From Candidatus Parvarchaeota archaeon UBA446 (lineage in GTDB: Archaea; Nanobdellota; Nanobdellia; Parvarchaeales; Parvarchaeaceae), in assembly GCA_002503215.1 (NCBI GenBank), contig DARG01000008.1, positions 1 through 22,011 of the forward strand: DNA of 22,011 bases. The letters are read 5' to 3'. The notes under the pieces were generated by a model. The model had not been told where the DNA came from. It was given only the letters and a program-made list of their open reading frames with translations, and did no database searches. Numbering within the stretch: the stretch's first letter is position 1; every line of letters starts with the position of its first letter. Position numbers and translations under genes: made by a program. Shown piece by piece: positions 15,270-21,945 of this stretch.

Positions 15270-16223
15270 ATGAATTTAATGTTCTTTATGGGTGTAAGAA
15301 GACGAATAAGCAAAGAAATAGATAATGTGGTTGAGTATTACCTAAGAAATTACAGAAAGATGGTAATAATACCAATAATATTTATTATATTCTTTGCGTC
15401 ATTTATAGGTTATTACTATCACGTTCATGGAGAACCAGTAAATGAAGGAATATCACTTGCAGGAGGGACTAATATAATAGTAAATACCAACCATAGTATC
15501 TCTGCAACCTTTATAGCCAGTTCTCTTGGGTCAGAATTAAAACAAGCTGTAACTGTAAGTGTAGTTAAAGCCCCTTTTAGCAATTCTATAACTGGTTATT
15601 CTGTTACCGTTGGTAAAGATGTAAATTCGACTCAGTTACAGACTGCGCTTTCAAATATATTAAAAATACCTGTAAACAGCAAAGATTCAAGCATTAACTT
15701 TGTAAGCTCTACACTGGCACAGAGTTCTTTGTACAGTTCAATAATATTATTAGGGATAGCATTTGTACTGGTAGCCGCAGTATCATTGTTTTATTTCAGA
15801 AGTGTTTGGCAGGCTTTTTCAAATATAGTAAGTATAATAAGTGATATAATAAACATAGTCGGAGTACTAGACATAATCGGATTCTCTTTCTCTACAGCAT
15901 CAATAGCGGGTATCTTAATGATAATGGGCTACTCAGCTGACAGAAACATAATATTGGCTACGAATATTCTTAAAAGAGAAGAAGCCAGTATGCGTTACCG
16001 TCTTACAAAGACAATAAAAACTTCGCTTACTATGGATGCGGCAGCATTGGTTACATTTATAGTTCTTTTTGTTGGTACAACTAATTCTACTCTGCATGAG
16101 ATAGCTATAATACTTATAATAGGAGTTATATTTGATGACTTTACAGTGTGGATACTAAATGGATCCACACAGCTTTTTGGTTTACATTACAAAGAAGCGG
16201 AGGTTCAGAAAGCAAAGATTTGA
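15270..16223 (+). CDS. secF: Protein-export membrane protein SecF
   Basis: 317 aa. SecF pairs with SecD to help Sec translocation from outside the membrane. TM1 is at about 31-50, followed by an extracytoplasmic P1 domain, then five closely spaced hydrophobic segments from about 155 on (SIILLGIAFVLVAAVSLFYF onward). The signature after TM1 is GISLAGGT, in which the usual Asp of G(I/L)D..GGT is Ser. The TM4 motif is MGYSADRNIILATNILKRE. ATGs at 15279 and 15288 are alternative starts; a TTTAAAAG box at 15233-15240 fits any of them with a short leader. It heads a six-gene operon: secD begins one base after its TGA. Confidence 0.92.
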   Translation: MNLMFFMGVRRRISKEIDNVVEYYLRNYRKMVIIPIIFIIFFASFIGYYYHVHGEPVNEGISLAGGTNIIVNTNHSISATFIASSLGSELKQAVTVSVVKAPFSNSITGYSVTVGKDVNSTQLQTALSNILKIPVNSKDSSINFVSSTLAQSSLYSSIILLGIAFVLVAAVSLFYFRSVWQAFSNIVSIISDIINIVGVLDIIGFSFSTASIAGILMIMGYSADRNIILATNILKREEASMRYRLTKTIKTSLTMDAAALVTFIVLFVGTTNSTLHEIAIILIIGVIFDDFTVWILNGSTQLFGLHYKEAEVQKAKI

Positions 16224-16224
16224 T

Positions 16225-17802
16225 ATGGCAAAATCAATATTGTACGATTGGAGAATAATTTTAATGATAATATTAGTTGTAGTGGCTTTTCTTGCCATAC
16301 AGCCCAATATAACCGGTGTAAATGGTGCACAGGTGATATACATGCCTGCAAATTCGTACATTGGAAACCTGAGTGCCAGAGGAGTAATAGGATTAAGTAC
16401 TGGTTCTATAATAACGGCAGTAAATGGTATACCGGTGCATAATATTCAACAATTTTACGCACAGCTAAACAAAAGTGTTGTTACAAATGGAACACTTAGT
16501 TTAACCTATAAAGATAAAGTATTCCCATACATTTACACAAGCAATACATCCAAGATTTTTGTTGAGCCTAATGCTGTATTTAATTCTTCAACTATAGAAA
16601 CCCAGAATGTGCCATATACCAATCTAAATTATGGTTTAGATATAATCGGGGGAACGCAGATTGAAATTGTACCTAATGCCACTAACTATAACTCAACTCT
16701 AGTAACCACTCTGGAAACAACATTATCAAAAAGACTTGACGTTTATGGTATAAGTGGTACCACTGTCAGTACCGTACAGGCACTTTCTGGTAAATCCTTT
16801 ATAATGGTAAGCATGCCAAGTGTGGGACAAAGCCAGGCACTGTCACTGATACAAAACCAAGGTAAATTCTATGCGACAATAGGGAACTTCACAGTTTTCA
16901 ATAGCAGCAATTCGAGTGAGAGCATACTGGATGTTTGTTTATCATCCGGTTGTCCATTCGGAGTCTATCAAACACCAAGTGCTTCGAATGGATACCAATT
17001 CCAATTTGGTATACAAATGGCTAGTGGAGCAGCGAAAAACTTCGAAAATGCTGTAAAAAGCCTTAGTCCTTCTACTACAAACCCTGGATATTTTAACAAG
17101 AAGATATATTTATACTTAAATGGGGTAGAGCAAGGCCAGCCACTTCTTATTTCTACAAACATACTTACCAACTTCAACGGCGCTATAACTATAGAGGGAT
17201 CTGGATCTGATCAACAGCAGGCTACATTAGATATGAAAACACTTATGGCAATAATGCAGTCCGGCAGTCTACCCGTGCCTTTGAAGATAGTGTCAATAAA
17301 CTCTGTTTCTTCCACGGCGGGTGGCCAGTTTATAAGCCAAATTTATCTTCTACTTGTGATAGCTTTCATACTTATAAGTATAGTCATATTTATGAGATAC
17401 AGAGACTATAAAATCTCTTCGATGATACTTATTACAAGTTTGACTGAAATATTCATAGTTATAGGTATAGCCGCAGCAATACACTGGACGCTTGATATAC
17501 CGAGTATGGCCGGTATAATAGCCAGTATAGGTATATCGGTAGATGACCAGATAATAATAACCGATGAAATGCGCAGAGGTGCGGCACAGGCAGAATACAC
17601 AGTTACAAAGAAGAGAATAAGCAGAGCCTTCTTTATTATATTTGTATCCTTCTTTTCATTTGCAGCAATAATGTTTCCGTTACTTTTCTCCACGGCATCA
17701 TTGTTTGCAGGATTCGCTCTTACAACTATACTTGCTTCTTTGGTAGGACTTTTAGTCACTAGACCTGCATACGCAAGAATAATAGCAAGGCTGGAGGGTT
17801 AA
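16225..17802 (+). CDS. secD: Protein-export membrane protein SecD
   Basis: 525 aa from ATG 16225, one base after the secF stop; an upstream in-frame ATG at 16159 lies inside secF. TM1 is at about 11-26. Residues about 47-100 look like a PDZ-type insertion (GLSTGSIITAVNGIPVHNI). The SecD signature GLDIIGGTQIEI is near 136. A large Asn/Ser-rich extracytoplasmic domain follows, then five TM segments in the C-terminal third. SIGISVDDQIIITDEMRRG carries the TM4 acidic residue and the cytoplasmic basic turn. It works with SecF to drive release of exported proteins. The next gene starts immediately after its TAA. Confidence 0.93.
   Translation: MAKSILYDWRIILMIILVVVAFLAIQPNITGVNGAQVIYMPANSYIGNLSARGVIGLSTGSIITAVNGIPVHNIQQFYAQLNKSVVTNGTLSLTYKDKVFPYIYTSNTSKIFVEPNAVFNSSTIETQNVPYTNLNYGLDIIGGTQIEIVPNATNYNSTLVTTLETTLSKRLDVYGISGTTVSTVQALSGKSFIMVSMPSVGQSQALSLIQNQGKFYATIGNFTVFNSSNSSESILDVCLSSGCPFGVYQTPSASNGYQFQFGIQMASGAAKNFENAVKSLSPSTTNPGYFNKKIYLYLNGVEQGQPLLISTNILTNFNGAITIEGSGSDQQQATLDMKTLMAIMQSGSLPVPLKIVSINSVSSTAGGQFISQIYLLLVIAFILISIVIFMRYRDYKISSMILITSLTEIFIVIGIAAAIHWTLDIPSMAGIIASIGISVDDQIIITDEMRRGAAQAEYTVTKKRISRAFFIIFVSFFSFAAIMFPLLFSTASLFAGFALTTILASLVGLLVTRPAYARIIARLEG
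17793..17797 (+). promoter_or_regulatory. Shine-Dalgarno sequence of the GalT-like gene
   Basis: GGAGG ends 5 nt before the ATG at 17803 and lies inside the last codons of secD. It is the only clear ribosome binding site I see in this operon, and it supports translation of the GalT-like gene from 17803. Confidence 0.5.
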
Positions 17803-18600
17803 ATGGAAGAATACAGGTTAAATCCATTGGATTTTAGCTTCTCGCTTTTAAGTGATGAGAAAGGCGGCTGCAAAGAATGTATCTACAACAAAGATGAGAT
17901 AAAATCGATAGAATTTAAAAATGGGTATGTAAAAGTATACGAAATAAAGGATAGAGTGCAACCATCAAAATATGAGCTTACCGGACAGTTCTTCAAAAAG
18001 TCTAACTCACATGGGTACGAAGAAATAATAGTGGAAAATAACAAACACTCTCCTAATTTAAGAAATTATAGTGCGGAAGATATTGAAAATCTCTTACTGA
18101 TAATAAGCAACCGTCTAGAAGAGATAAAGAAATATGAAATAGGAGATAATTTCTCTATAACTCGGTATGTAGACGGACATGATTACTGGGATTTTGTCGT
18201 ACTTCCTATACCAAGGCATATAACAGAGAAGTGTTATGTTTGTGAGAGCATAAAAAATATAGGCAACAGAGAAGTATTCAGAACAAGCAATATAAGTGGG
18301 TATATTCCATTTTCTCCAAATACTAATGAGATATTAAAGATAGCTCCTCTGAAACATACTTCATTAGATAAATTAGATAATGTCGTGGCTTTTGACCTTT
18401 CCAATCTTTTAATGAAAATAATAAAGAACATTAAAAGAGAACTTACTATAAGTATAATACAGTCAGGAAACGAACATTTCGAAGTTTCTTTATTAGCCGG
18501 AAATGTTGATCCTGTTGAAGCTTTAGGCATAAAAAGAATAAATTATTCTCCTGAAGAGACTGCAAAGAAACTAAGGGAAGAAATTGATTATGGAAAGTAA
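17803..18600 (+). CDS. GalT-fold protein lacking the catalytic histidine
   Basis: 265 aa. It aligns by eye along its length with the GalT at 143: HGYEEIIVENNKHSPNL matches YGYNEVIIETPNHFDKF, and ALGIKRINYSPEETAKKLRE matches AGIELGQNVFVNTITPEDYTKKFKD. The four expected zinc ligands are present (C23, C26, H82, H126). The HxHxQ motif, however, is HDYWD, so the nucleophilic His is Tyr128 and the Gln is Asp130. A second CxxC (C144, C147) is added. It should not transfer nucleotides, and looks like a zinc-binding pseudoenzyme. It starts flush with the secD stop with its own SD sequence, and the next gene overlaps it by 11 bp, so it belongs to the Sec operon. It has no membrane segment. The role may be structural or as a ligand sensor (inference). 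Confidence 0.7.
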   Translation: MEEYRLNPLDFSFSLLSDEKGGCKECIYNKDEIKSIEFKNGYVKVYEIKDRVQPSKYELTGQFFKKSNSHGYEEIIVENNKHSPNLRNYSAEDIENLLLIISNRLEEIKKYEIGDNFSITRYVDGHDYWDFVVLPIPRHITEKCYVCESIKNIGNREVFRTSNISGYIPFSPNTNEILKIAPLKHTSLDKLDNVVAFDLSNLLMKIIKNIKRELTISIIQSGNEHFEVSLLAGNVDPVEALGIKRINYSPEETAKKLREEIDYGK

Positions 18601-19486
18601 TCTGGCAGTACTTAAAATTTTAATAGTGATAGTTATTTTTATGGCTGCATTTGCAGCAATATTATATGTTTATCCATTTGGTCAAACAAATTTGCTATCT
18701 AATACAAATAATACAAACGCAGTTAAATTATCAGCTTTTCTTTCCAGTAATAACATTAACCTAAACAATTTATCTGATAAAGACCTCTATTATTTCTACG
18801 GTGGACTTTCAAATAATACAATAATTTTCGGCTGTAACTATGAACTTTACCCCTCATTTTCACTCTCTAATTTGTTACCTAATTCCGAAAAAAGTGAATA
18901 CCAGAACATAATAACCGACATGGCGCTTGATTCTATGTGCAGCGTAGAAAACACTACAAACTGTACAGCTGCATATAAAGGTATAATTTCATTTATAAAC
19001 AGCAGTATGAACTCTACCTTGATAAATAGTATATTTAATTCTACTTACAAGGAGATAACAAATTATTATAGTGAGGTAAATGCTTCTGGGTTCGGAAACC
19101 TGAGCATTGTGGAGCCTTTAAGATATGATATAGCTCTATTTAAATCCAGTAAAAATATTTCCAGTAAAATAAATGCTATTGTAAAAATGAAAGAATTCCC
19201 AGTAAACATATTATTTTATAGTACAGGAAAAATGTTTAACTATTATAATGAGACTGGTATTTACGGACCTTTTCAGTTTCCTGTATATAAACTTATAAAT
19301 GCCACTTCATGTAACACTTCTAAAATATTCAATATAGTTACGGATCCTAAGTATTTTTCATCAAGTATATACACAGGACTTTACAAAAGCCTTGGAAATT
19401 ATACAAACATATGCATAATAACCAAATCAAACAACTGCAATACTTCTGAAATGAAGAGTCTAAACATGTCTTTTTATGCAAATTAA
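18590..19486 (+). CDS. Secreted Asn/Ser-rich protein with N-terminal anchor
   Basis: 298 aa from ATG 18590, overlapping the previous gene by 11 bp; a TTG at 18584 is less likely. One hydrophobic segment (about 7-30, LAVLKILIVIVIFMAAFAAI) is a signal anchor. The rest is predicted outside, with more than ten N-x-S/T sequons and seven Cys residues (around FGCNYE, MCSVENT, NCTAA, SCNTS, NICII and NNCNTS). The odd number leaves at least one Cys free for exchange or intermolecular bonding. No family is recognised. Its place between SecDF and a membrane thioredoxin suggests a client or partner of that export and disulfide system (inference). It is co-transcribed with both neighbours. Confidence 0.75.
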   Translation: MESNLAVLKILIVIVIFMAAFAAILYVYPFGQTNLLSNTNNTNAVKLSAFLSSNNINLNNLSDKDLYYFYGGLSNNTIIFGCNYELYPSFSLSNLLPNSEKSEYQNIITDMALDSMCSVENTTNCTAAYKGIISFINSSMNSTLINSIFNSTYKEITNYYSEVNASGFGNLSIVEPLRYDIALFKSSKNISSKINAIVKMKEFPVNILFYSTGKMFNYYNETGIYGPFQFPVYKLINATSCNTSKIFNIVTDPKYFSSSIYTGLYKSLGNYTNICIITKSNNCNTSEMKSLNMSFYAN

Positions 19487-19982
19487 AAAAATATACTATG
19501 TATATTTGGCTTTAGTTATAGTGGTATTTATAACTGGTGCATTTTTATATTACCAGAATTACAAACTGCAACAATTATATGCATTCCACAGTACTGACCT
19601 TAATATGTCTGGTCTGTGTTCTCCTGGAAAACCAACTTTAGTTATATATTATGCTGACAGCTGCACCACATGTACTTCCACTCTTGATTCATTCAAGAAC
19701 GTGACTTCGCTTTTCGGGGTATGGGGAAATAATACATTTTACAGTGGTTATTTCTGTGCATGGGCATTCAATATATCAAATTACAATAATAACGTATCCA
19801 GCAACATACCAGATTCTGCTGTATCACTTTATAATTCTATAGGAGAGAATAAGATACCGCTTATAATATTCAACGGAGAATACTACAAGATAGGTGGATT
19901 TAGGAATAACCAGACTGCTTATAATGACATATTAAATTATATATGTCTGTCTACAAATGATTCGGATCCGCAGTGCACTTAA
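19476..19982 (+). CDS. Membrane-anchored thioredoxin-fold protein (CTTC)
   Basis: 168 aa. An N-terminal signal anchor (about 7-27) is followed by a thioredoxin-like domain. It contains the strand PTLVIYYADSC with the redox motif C63-T-T-C66, and a cis-proline strand KIPLIIFNGEYYKIGGF (P128), the normal thioredoxin layout. The domain faces outside, so it is likely a disulfide oxidase, reductase or isomerase for exported proteins. Further Cys residues at 48, 94, 157 and 167 and several sequons fit an extracytoplasmic glycoprotein. It overlaps the secreted-protein gene by 11 bp. No DsbB- or VKOR-like partner is in the window. Direction of electron flow cannot be read from sequence. Confidence 0.82.
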   Translation: MQIKKIYYVYLALVIVVFITGAFLYYQNYKLQQLYAFHSTDLNMSGLCSPGKPTLVIYYADSCTTCTSTLDSFKNVTSLFGVWGNNTFYSGYFCAWAFNISNYNNNVSSNIPDSAVSLYNSIGENKIPLIIFNGEYYKIGGFRNNQTAYNDILNYICLSTNDSDPQCT

Positions 19983-19984
19983 GT

Positions 19985-20230
19985 ATGGTAAGAAAAATAA
20001 ACGAGAATCTTATGGATGACATTATGAAAATACTGTTACAAGGTGAAAAGACTGGATATGAAGTATATAAAGACTTGAAGAAAAACGGCAGAAACATATC
20101 CAGCAGACTTGTTTACCATTACCTTCATGTAGCTCTAAAAGAAGATAAAGTTAGCATGGAAAAAAAGAATGAAATAGGAAGATTCAGCTGGGGTAGCACC
20201 GCCATTAAAAACTATTACAAACTTAAATGA
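19985..20230 (+). CDS. Small winged-helix DNA-binding protein
   Basis: 81 aa from ATG 19985, 2 bp after the previous stop; a GTG at 19973 is also in frame. The sequence fits a winged helix: a first helix MDDIMKILLQGEKTGYEVYK, a recognition helix SSRLVYHYLHVALKE, then a basic beta-wing. It is small and basic, as for archaeal PadR/MarR-like regulators, but cannot be assigned further. Being last in the Sec operon, it may autoregulate it (inference). Its 3' end overlaps the convergent gene at 20223 by 8 bp. Confidence 0.7.
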   Translation: MVRKINENLMDDIMKILLQGEKTGYEVYKDLKKNGRNISSRLVYHYLHVALKEDKVSMEKKNEIGRFSWGSTAIKNYYKLK

Positions 20231-20747
20231 TTTCCAGTGCGACGCCTGCTTTTACTATAGATATCATTCCTCCAGGTCTTCTTTCTTCCAATTTTGACAA
20301 AAAATCAAGCACTGCTTTTTCCTTTTCGCTTCTTTTCTTTAAAGTTACTTTCTTATTTTTAAGCGAAAAGAAGGAGACTATTTCCTGTTCTGAAACATTG
20401 AACAGAGGATTAAAACTTCCCTTCTCTGATATTTTAAACTTAGATTCATCCTGAAACATAAAAAAACGCATAACTGCTATTGAAAAGTCCTCTAATGTAT
20501 TGGATTTTAATGTTAAAGTCTTTCCTTTAGTATATTCTTTAAAAAGAAACTCGAGAAATGCTTCTCCACATTTATTCTCATTTCCAATGCGAAAAGAATA
20601 TCCTCTAATATTGTTTGATGCCATGTTACTCCTAACTCTTCTTATCAGCATACGCTCAAAATGCTTTTTACAAAGATTCTGCTTTAGATACGTTGAGTAA
20701 AAAGCGGCACTCTTTCCACAAACAGCACATTTTTTAGATTCTTCCAT
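20223..20747 (-). CDS. TtuA/Ncs6-like protein missing the PP-loop
   Basis: 174 aa. The N-terminus KCAVCGKSAAFYSTYLKQNL, then CKKHFERMLIRRVR, matches the zinc finger (C7, C10, C26, H29) and basic helix of TtuA/Ncs6-type tRNA thiolases. The C-terminal half also fits: TLEDFSIAV resembles the T(L)DDxA segment, FNPLFNVSEQEIVSFF resembles PL..v.E.E, and FLSKLEERRPG is the family-typical tail. Missing is the ATP-binding SGGxDS motif and the following about 100 residues; the protein is about 174 aa against roughly 300. It may be an RNA-binding remnant, a pseudoenzyme partner of a full-length copy elsewhere, or an internally deleted gene. The reading frame is intact, which argues against simple decay. 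Confidence 0.65.
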   Translation of the reverse strand: MEESKKCAVCGKSAAFYSTYLKQNLCKKHFERMLIRRVRSNMASNNIRGYSFRIGNENKCGEAFLEFLFKEYTKGKTLTLKSNTLEDFSIAVMRFFMFQDESKFKISEKGSFNPLFNVSEQEIVSFFSLKNKKVTLKKRSEKEKAVLDFLSKLEERRPGGMISIVKAGVALEII

Positions 20748-20762
20748 AATAAAATCAACTAC

Positions 20763-20777
20763 TATAAATATTAATTA
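20763..20777. promoter_or_regulatory. Central AT-rich box between PP-loop remnant and MinD genes
   Basis: TATAAATATTAATTA lies in the middle of a 52-bp divergent spacer and is TATA-like on both strands (the minus strand includes TAATATTTATA). Its position is less symmetric than the boxes at 7454 and 14455, so the two promoters may use different parts of it. Confidence 0.4.
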
Positions 20778-20799
20778 GAACATTCTTTTATTATATAAT

Positions 20800-21519
20800 A
20801 TGCAAACAAAAGTTATAGTTGTAATGAGTCCTAAAGGGGGTGTAGGTAAAACTACTGTGGCAGTTAATCTTGCAACTGCAATATCCTCACTTAAAAAAAA
20901 GACTTTACTTATAGACGCAAATATAGACACTCCACATGTAGCAGTATACTATGGCTTTGTCGGATTTAAATATTCGTTCGAAGATTTACTCAATGGAAAT
21001 GCGACAATAAAAGATGTAATATACACAGGAGACGACCCTAATTTTCATATTCTGCCTTCTAGAGTAGATAATGATACGGATGAGTTGGCTAAAAAGAAAC
21101 TGGTAAATATGGAAAAACACCTCAAATTACTTGAAGGTATATACGACTTTATAATAATCGACTCCAAACCATCTTATAATATAGACTTCATTGAAAACCT
21201 AAAAAACGCAGAAAGCATAATAGTTTCTAATCCAGAAATAACTTCAATAATTGAAGCAAAAAAGATAAAGGAAAAACTAGATTACTCTAAAATTGATATA
21301 ATCGGATTAATACTTAATAAAGTAAACACAAGAATAAGAGAACAAGTAACGAAAAAAGAAGCGGAGGATATGACTGGTATACAAAATATCTGGAGAATAA
21401 GAGAAGATCAAAGAGTATACTTGGCATTAAAACAAGGTATCCCTATAGTTACATGTGCATCCAAAAGTCCCGCTTCTTTAGACATAATTAACATCGCAAA
21501 AGATGTAATAAAAATGTAA
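20800..21519 (+). CDS. MinD/ParA-type P-loop ATPase
   Basis: 239 aa. The N-terminus has the deviant Walker A PKGGVGKTT (11-19), including the signature Lys (K12) that allows dimerisation on ATP. It is followed by TLLIDANIDTPHV (switch I) and FIIIDSKPS (Walker B/switch II), where the usual IDSPAG-type motif is SKP. The rest matches the MinD fold. Such ATPases position or load partners: septum proteins, chromosomes, or iron-sulfur clusters. The C-terminus has no obvious amphipathic membrane helix of the MinD type. No ParB or MinE gene is adjacent. A tiny zinc-ribbon gene follows after 3 bp and is probably co-transcribed. Confidence 0.88.
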   Translation: MQTKVIVVMSPKGGVGKTTVAVNLATAISSLKKKTLLIDANIDTPHVAVYYGFVGFKYSFEDLLNGNATIKDVIYTGDDPNFHILPSRVDNDTDELAKKKLVNMEKHLKLLEGIYDFIIIDSKPSYNIDFIENLKNAESIIVSNPEITSIIEAKKIKEKLDYSKIDIIGLILNKVNTRIREQVTKKEAEDMTGIQNIWRIREDQRVYLALKQGIPIVTCASKSPASLDIINIAKDVIKM

Positions 21520-21522
21520 GTT

Positions 21523-21693
21523 ATGGTCGTTTATCGTATAGTAAAATGCCCAAAATGTGGGAAATATCAGAAAACCTCTTCATTAAAGACAGTTAAATGC
21601 TTCTTCTGCGGCCACACATTCGGTGTAGTGAAACATTTGGTAAGCGAAAATAGATATAAGAAGGACATAAACAAGGAAGTAGGTTTTAAATAA
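21523..21693 (+). CDS. Small zinc-ribbon protein (56 aa)
   Basis: This 56-aa gene lies three bases after the minD-like gene. It contains two CxxC knuckles, CPKCG (C9, C12) and CFFCG (C26, C29), spaced as in a zinc ribbon, followed by a basic tail (ENRYKKDINKEVGFK). It resembles the short archaeal DUF1922-type proteins of unknown role, and may bind nucleic acid or be a component of a larger complex. The stop codon TAA (21691-21693) is directly followed by the first base of tRNA-Thr. It is probably co-transcribed with the upstream ATPase gene. Confidence 0.75.
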   Translation: MVVYRIVKCPKCGKYQKTSSLKTVKCFFCGHTFGVVKHLVSENRYKKDINKEVGFK

Positions 21694-21765
21694 GCCGCGG
21701 TAGCTCAATGGCAGAGCGCCTGCTTCGTAAGCAGGAGGTTGTGGGTTCGAAACCCACCCGAGGCT
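21694..21765 (+). tRNA. tRNA-Thr(CGU)
   Basis: The cloverleaf folds by hand: acceptor GCCGCGG/CCGAGGC, D stem GCTC/GAGC, anticodon stem CCTGC/GCAGG with loop TTCGTAA (anticodon CGT, codon ACG), variable AGGTT, and T arm GTGGG-TTCGAAA-CCCAC. The discriminator is T, as usual for archaeal tRNA-Thr. The acceptor stem has one mismatch, G4 against A69. There is no intron and no encoded CCA. No separate TATA box is seen at a good distance, so it may be cut from the upstream mRNA by RNase P. Confidence 0.93.
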
Positions 21766-21911
21766 AAATATTATTAGTTAATGCTCATGCCGCTATTAAA
21801 AGGACTAAAACATAATATTAAAAAGTATAATTTAATATTCAACTTACACTAAACGATGCTAGAGAGATACATGTTACTGATAAAAGTTACTTATGTCTTG
21901 GTTTTTCTGTT

Positions 21912-21939
21912 TAAAAATAAAAAGAAAAAATTAAAAACA
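21912..21939 (-). terminator. U-rich terminator of the minus-strand gene at the window end
   Basis: Just past the stop codon at 21946 the minus strand reads several T-runs in succession (TTTTTAATTTTTTC, then TTTTTATTTTT). U-rich tracts without a strong hairpin are the common archaeal intrinsic terminator. This supports the partial gene next to it. Confidence 0.5.
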
Positions 21940-21945
21940 AATCAT

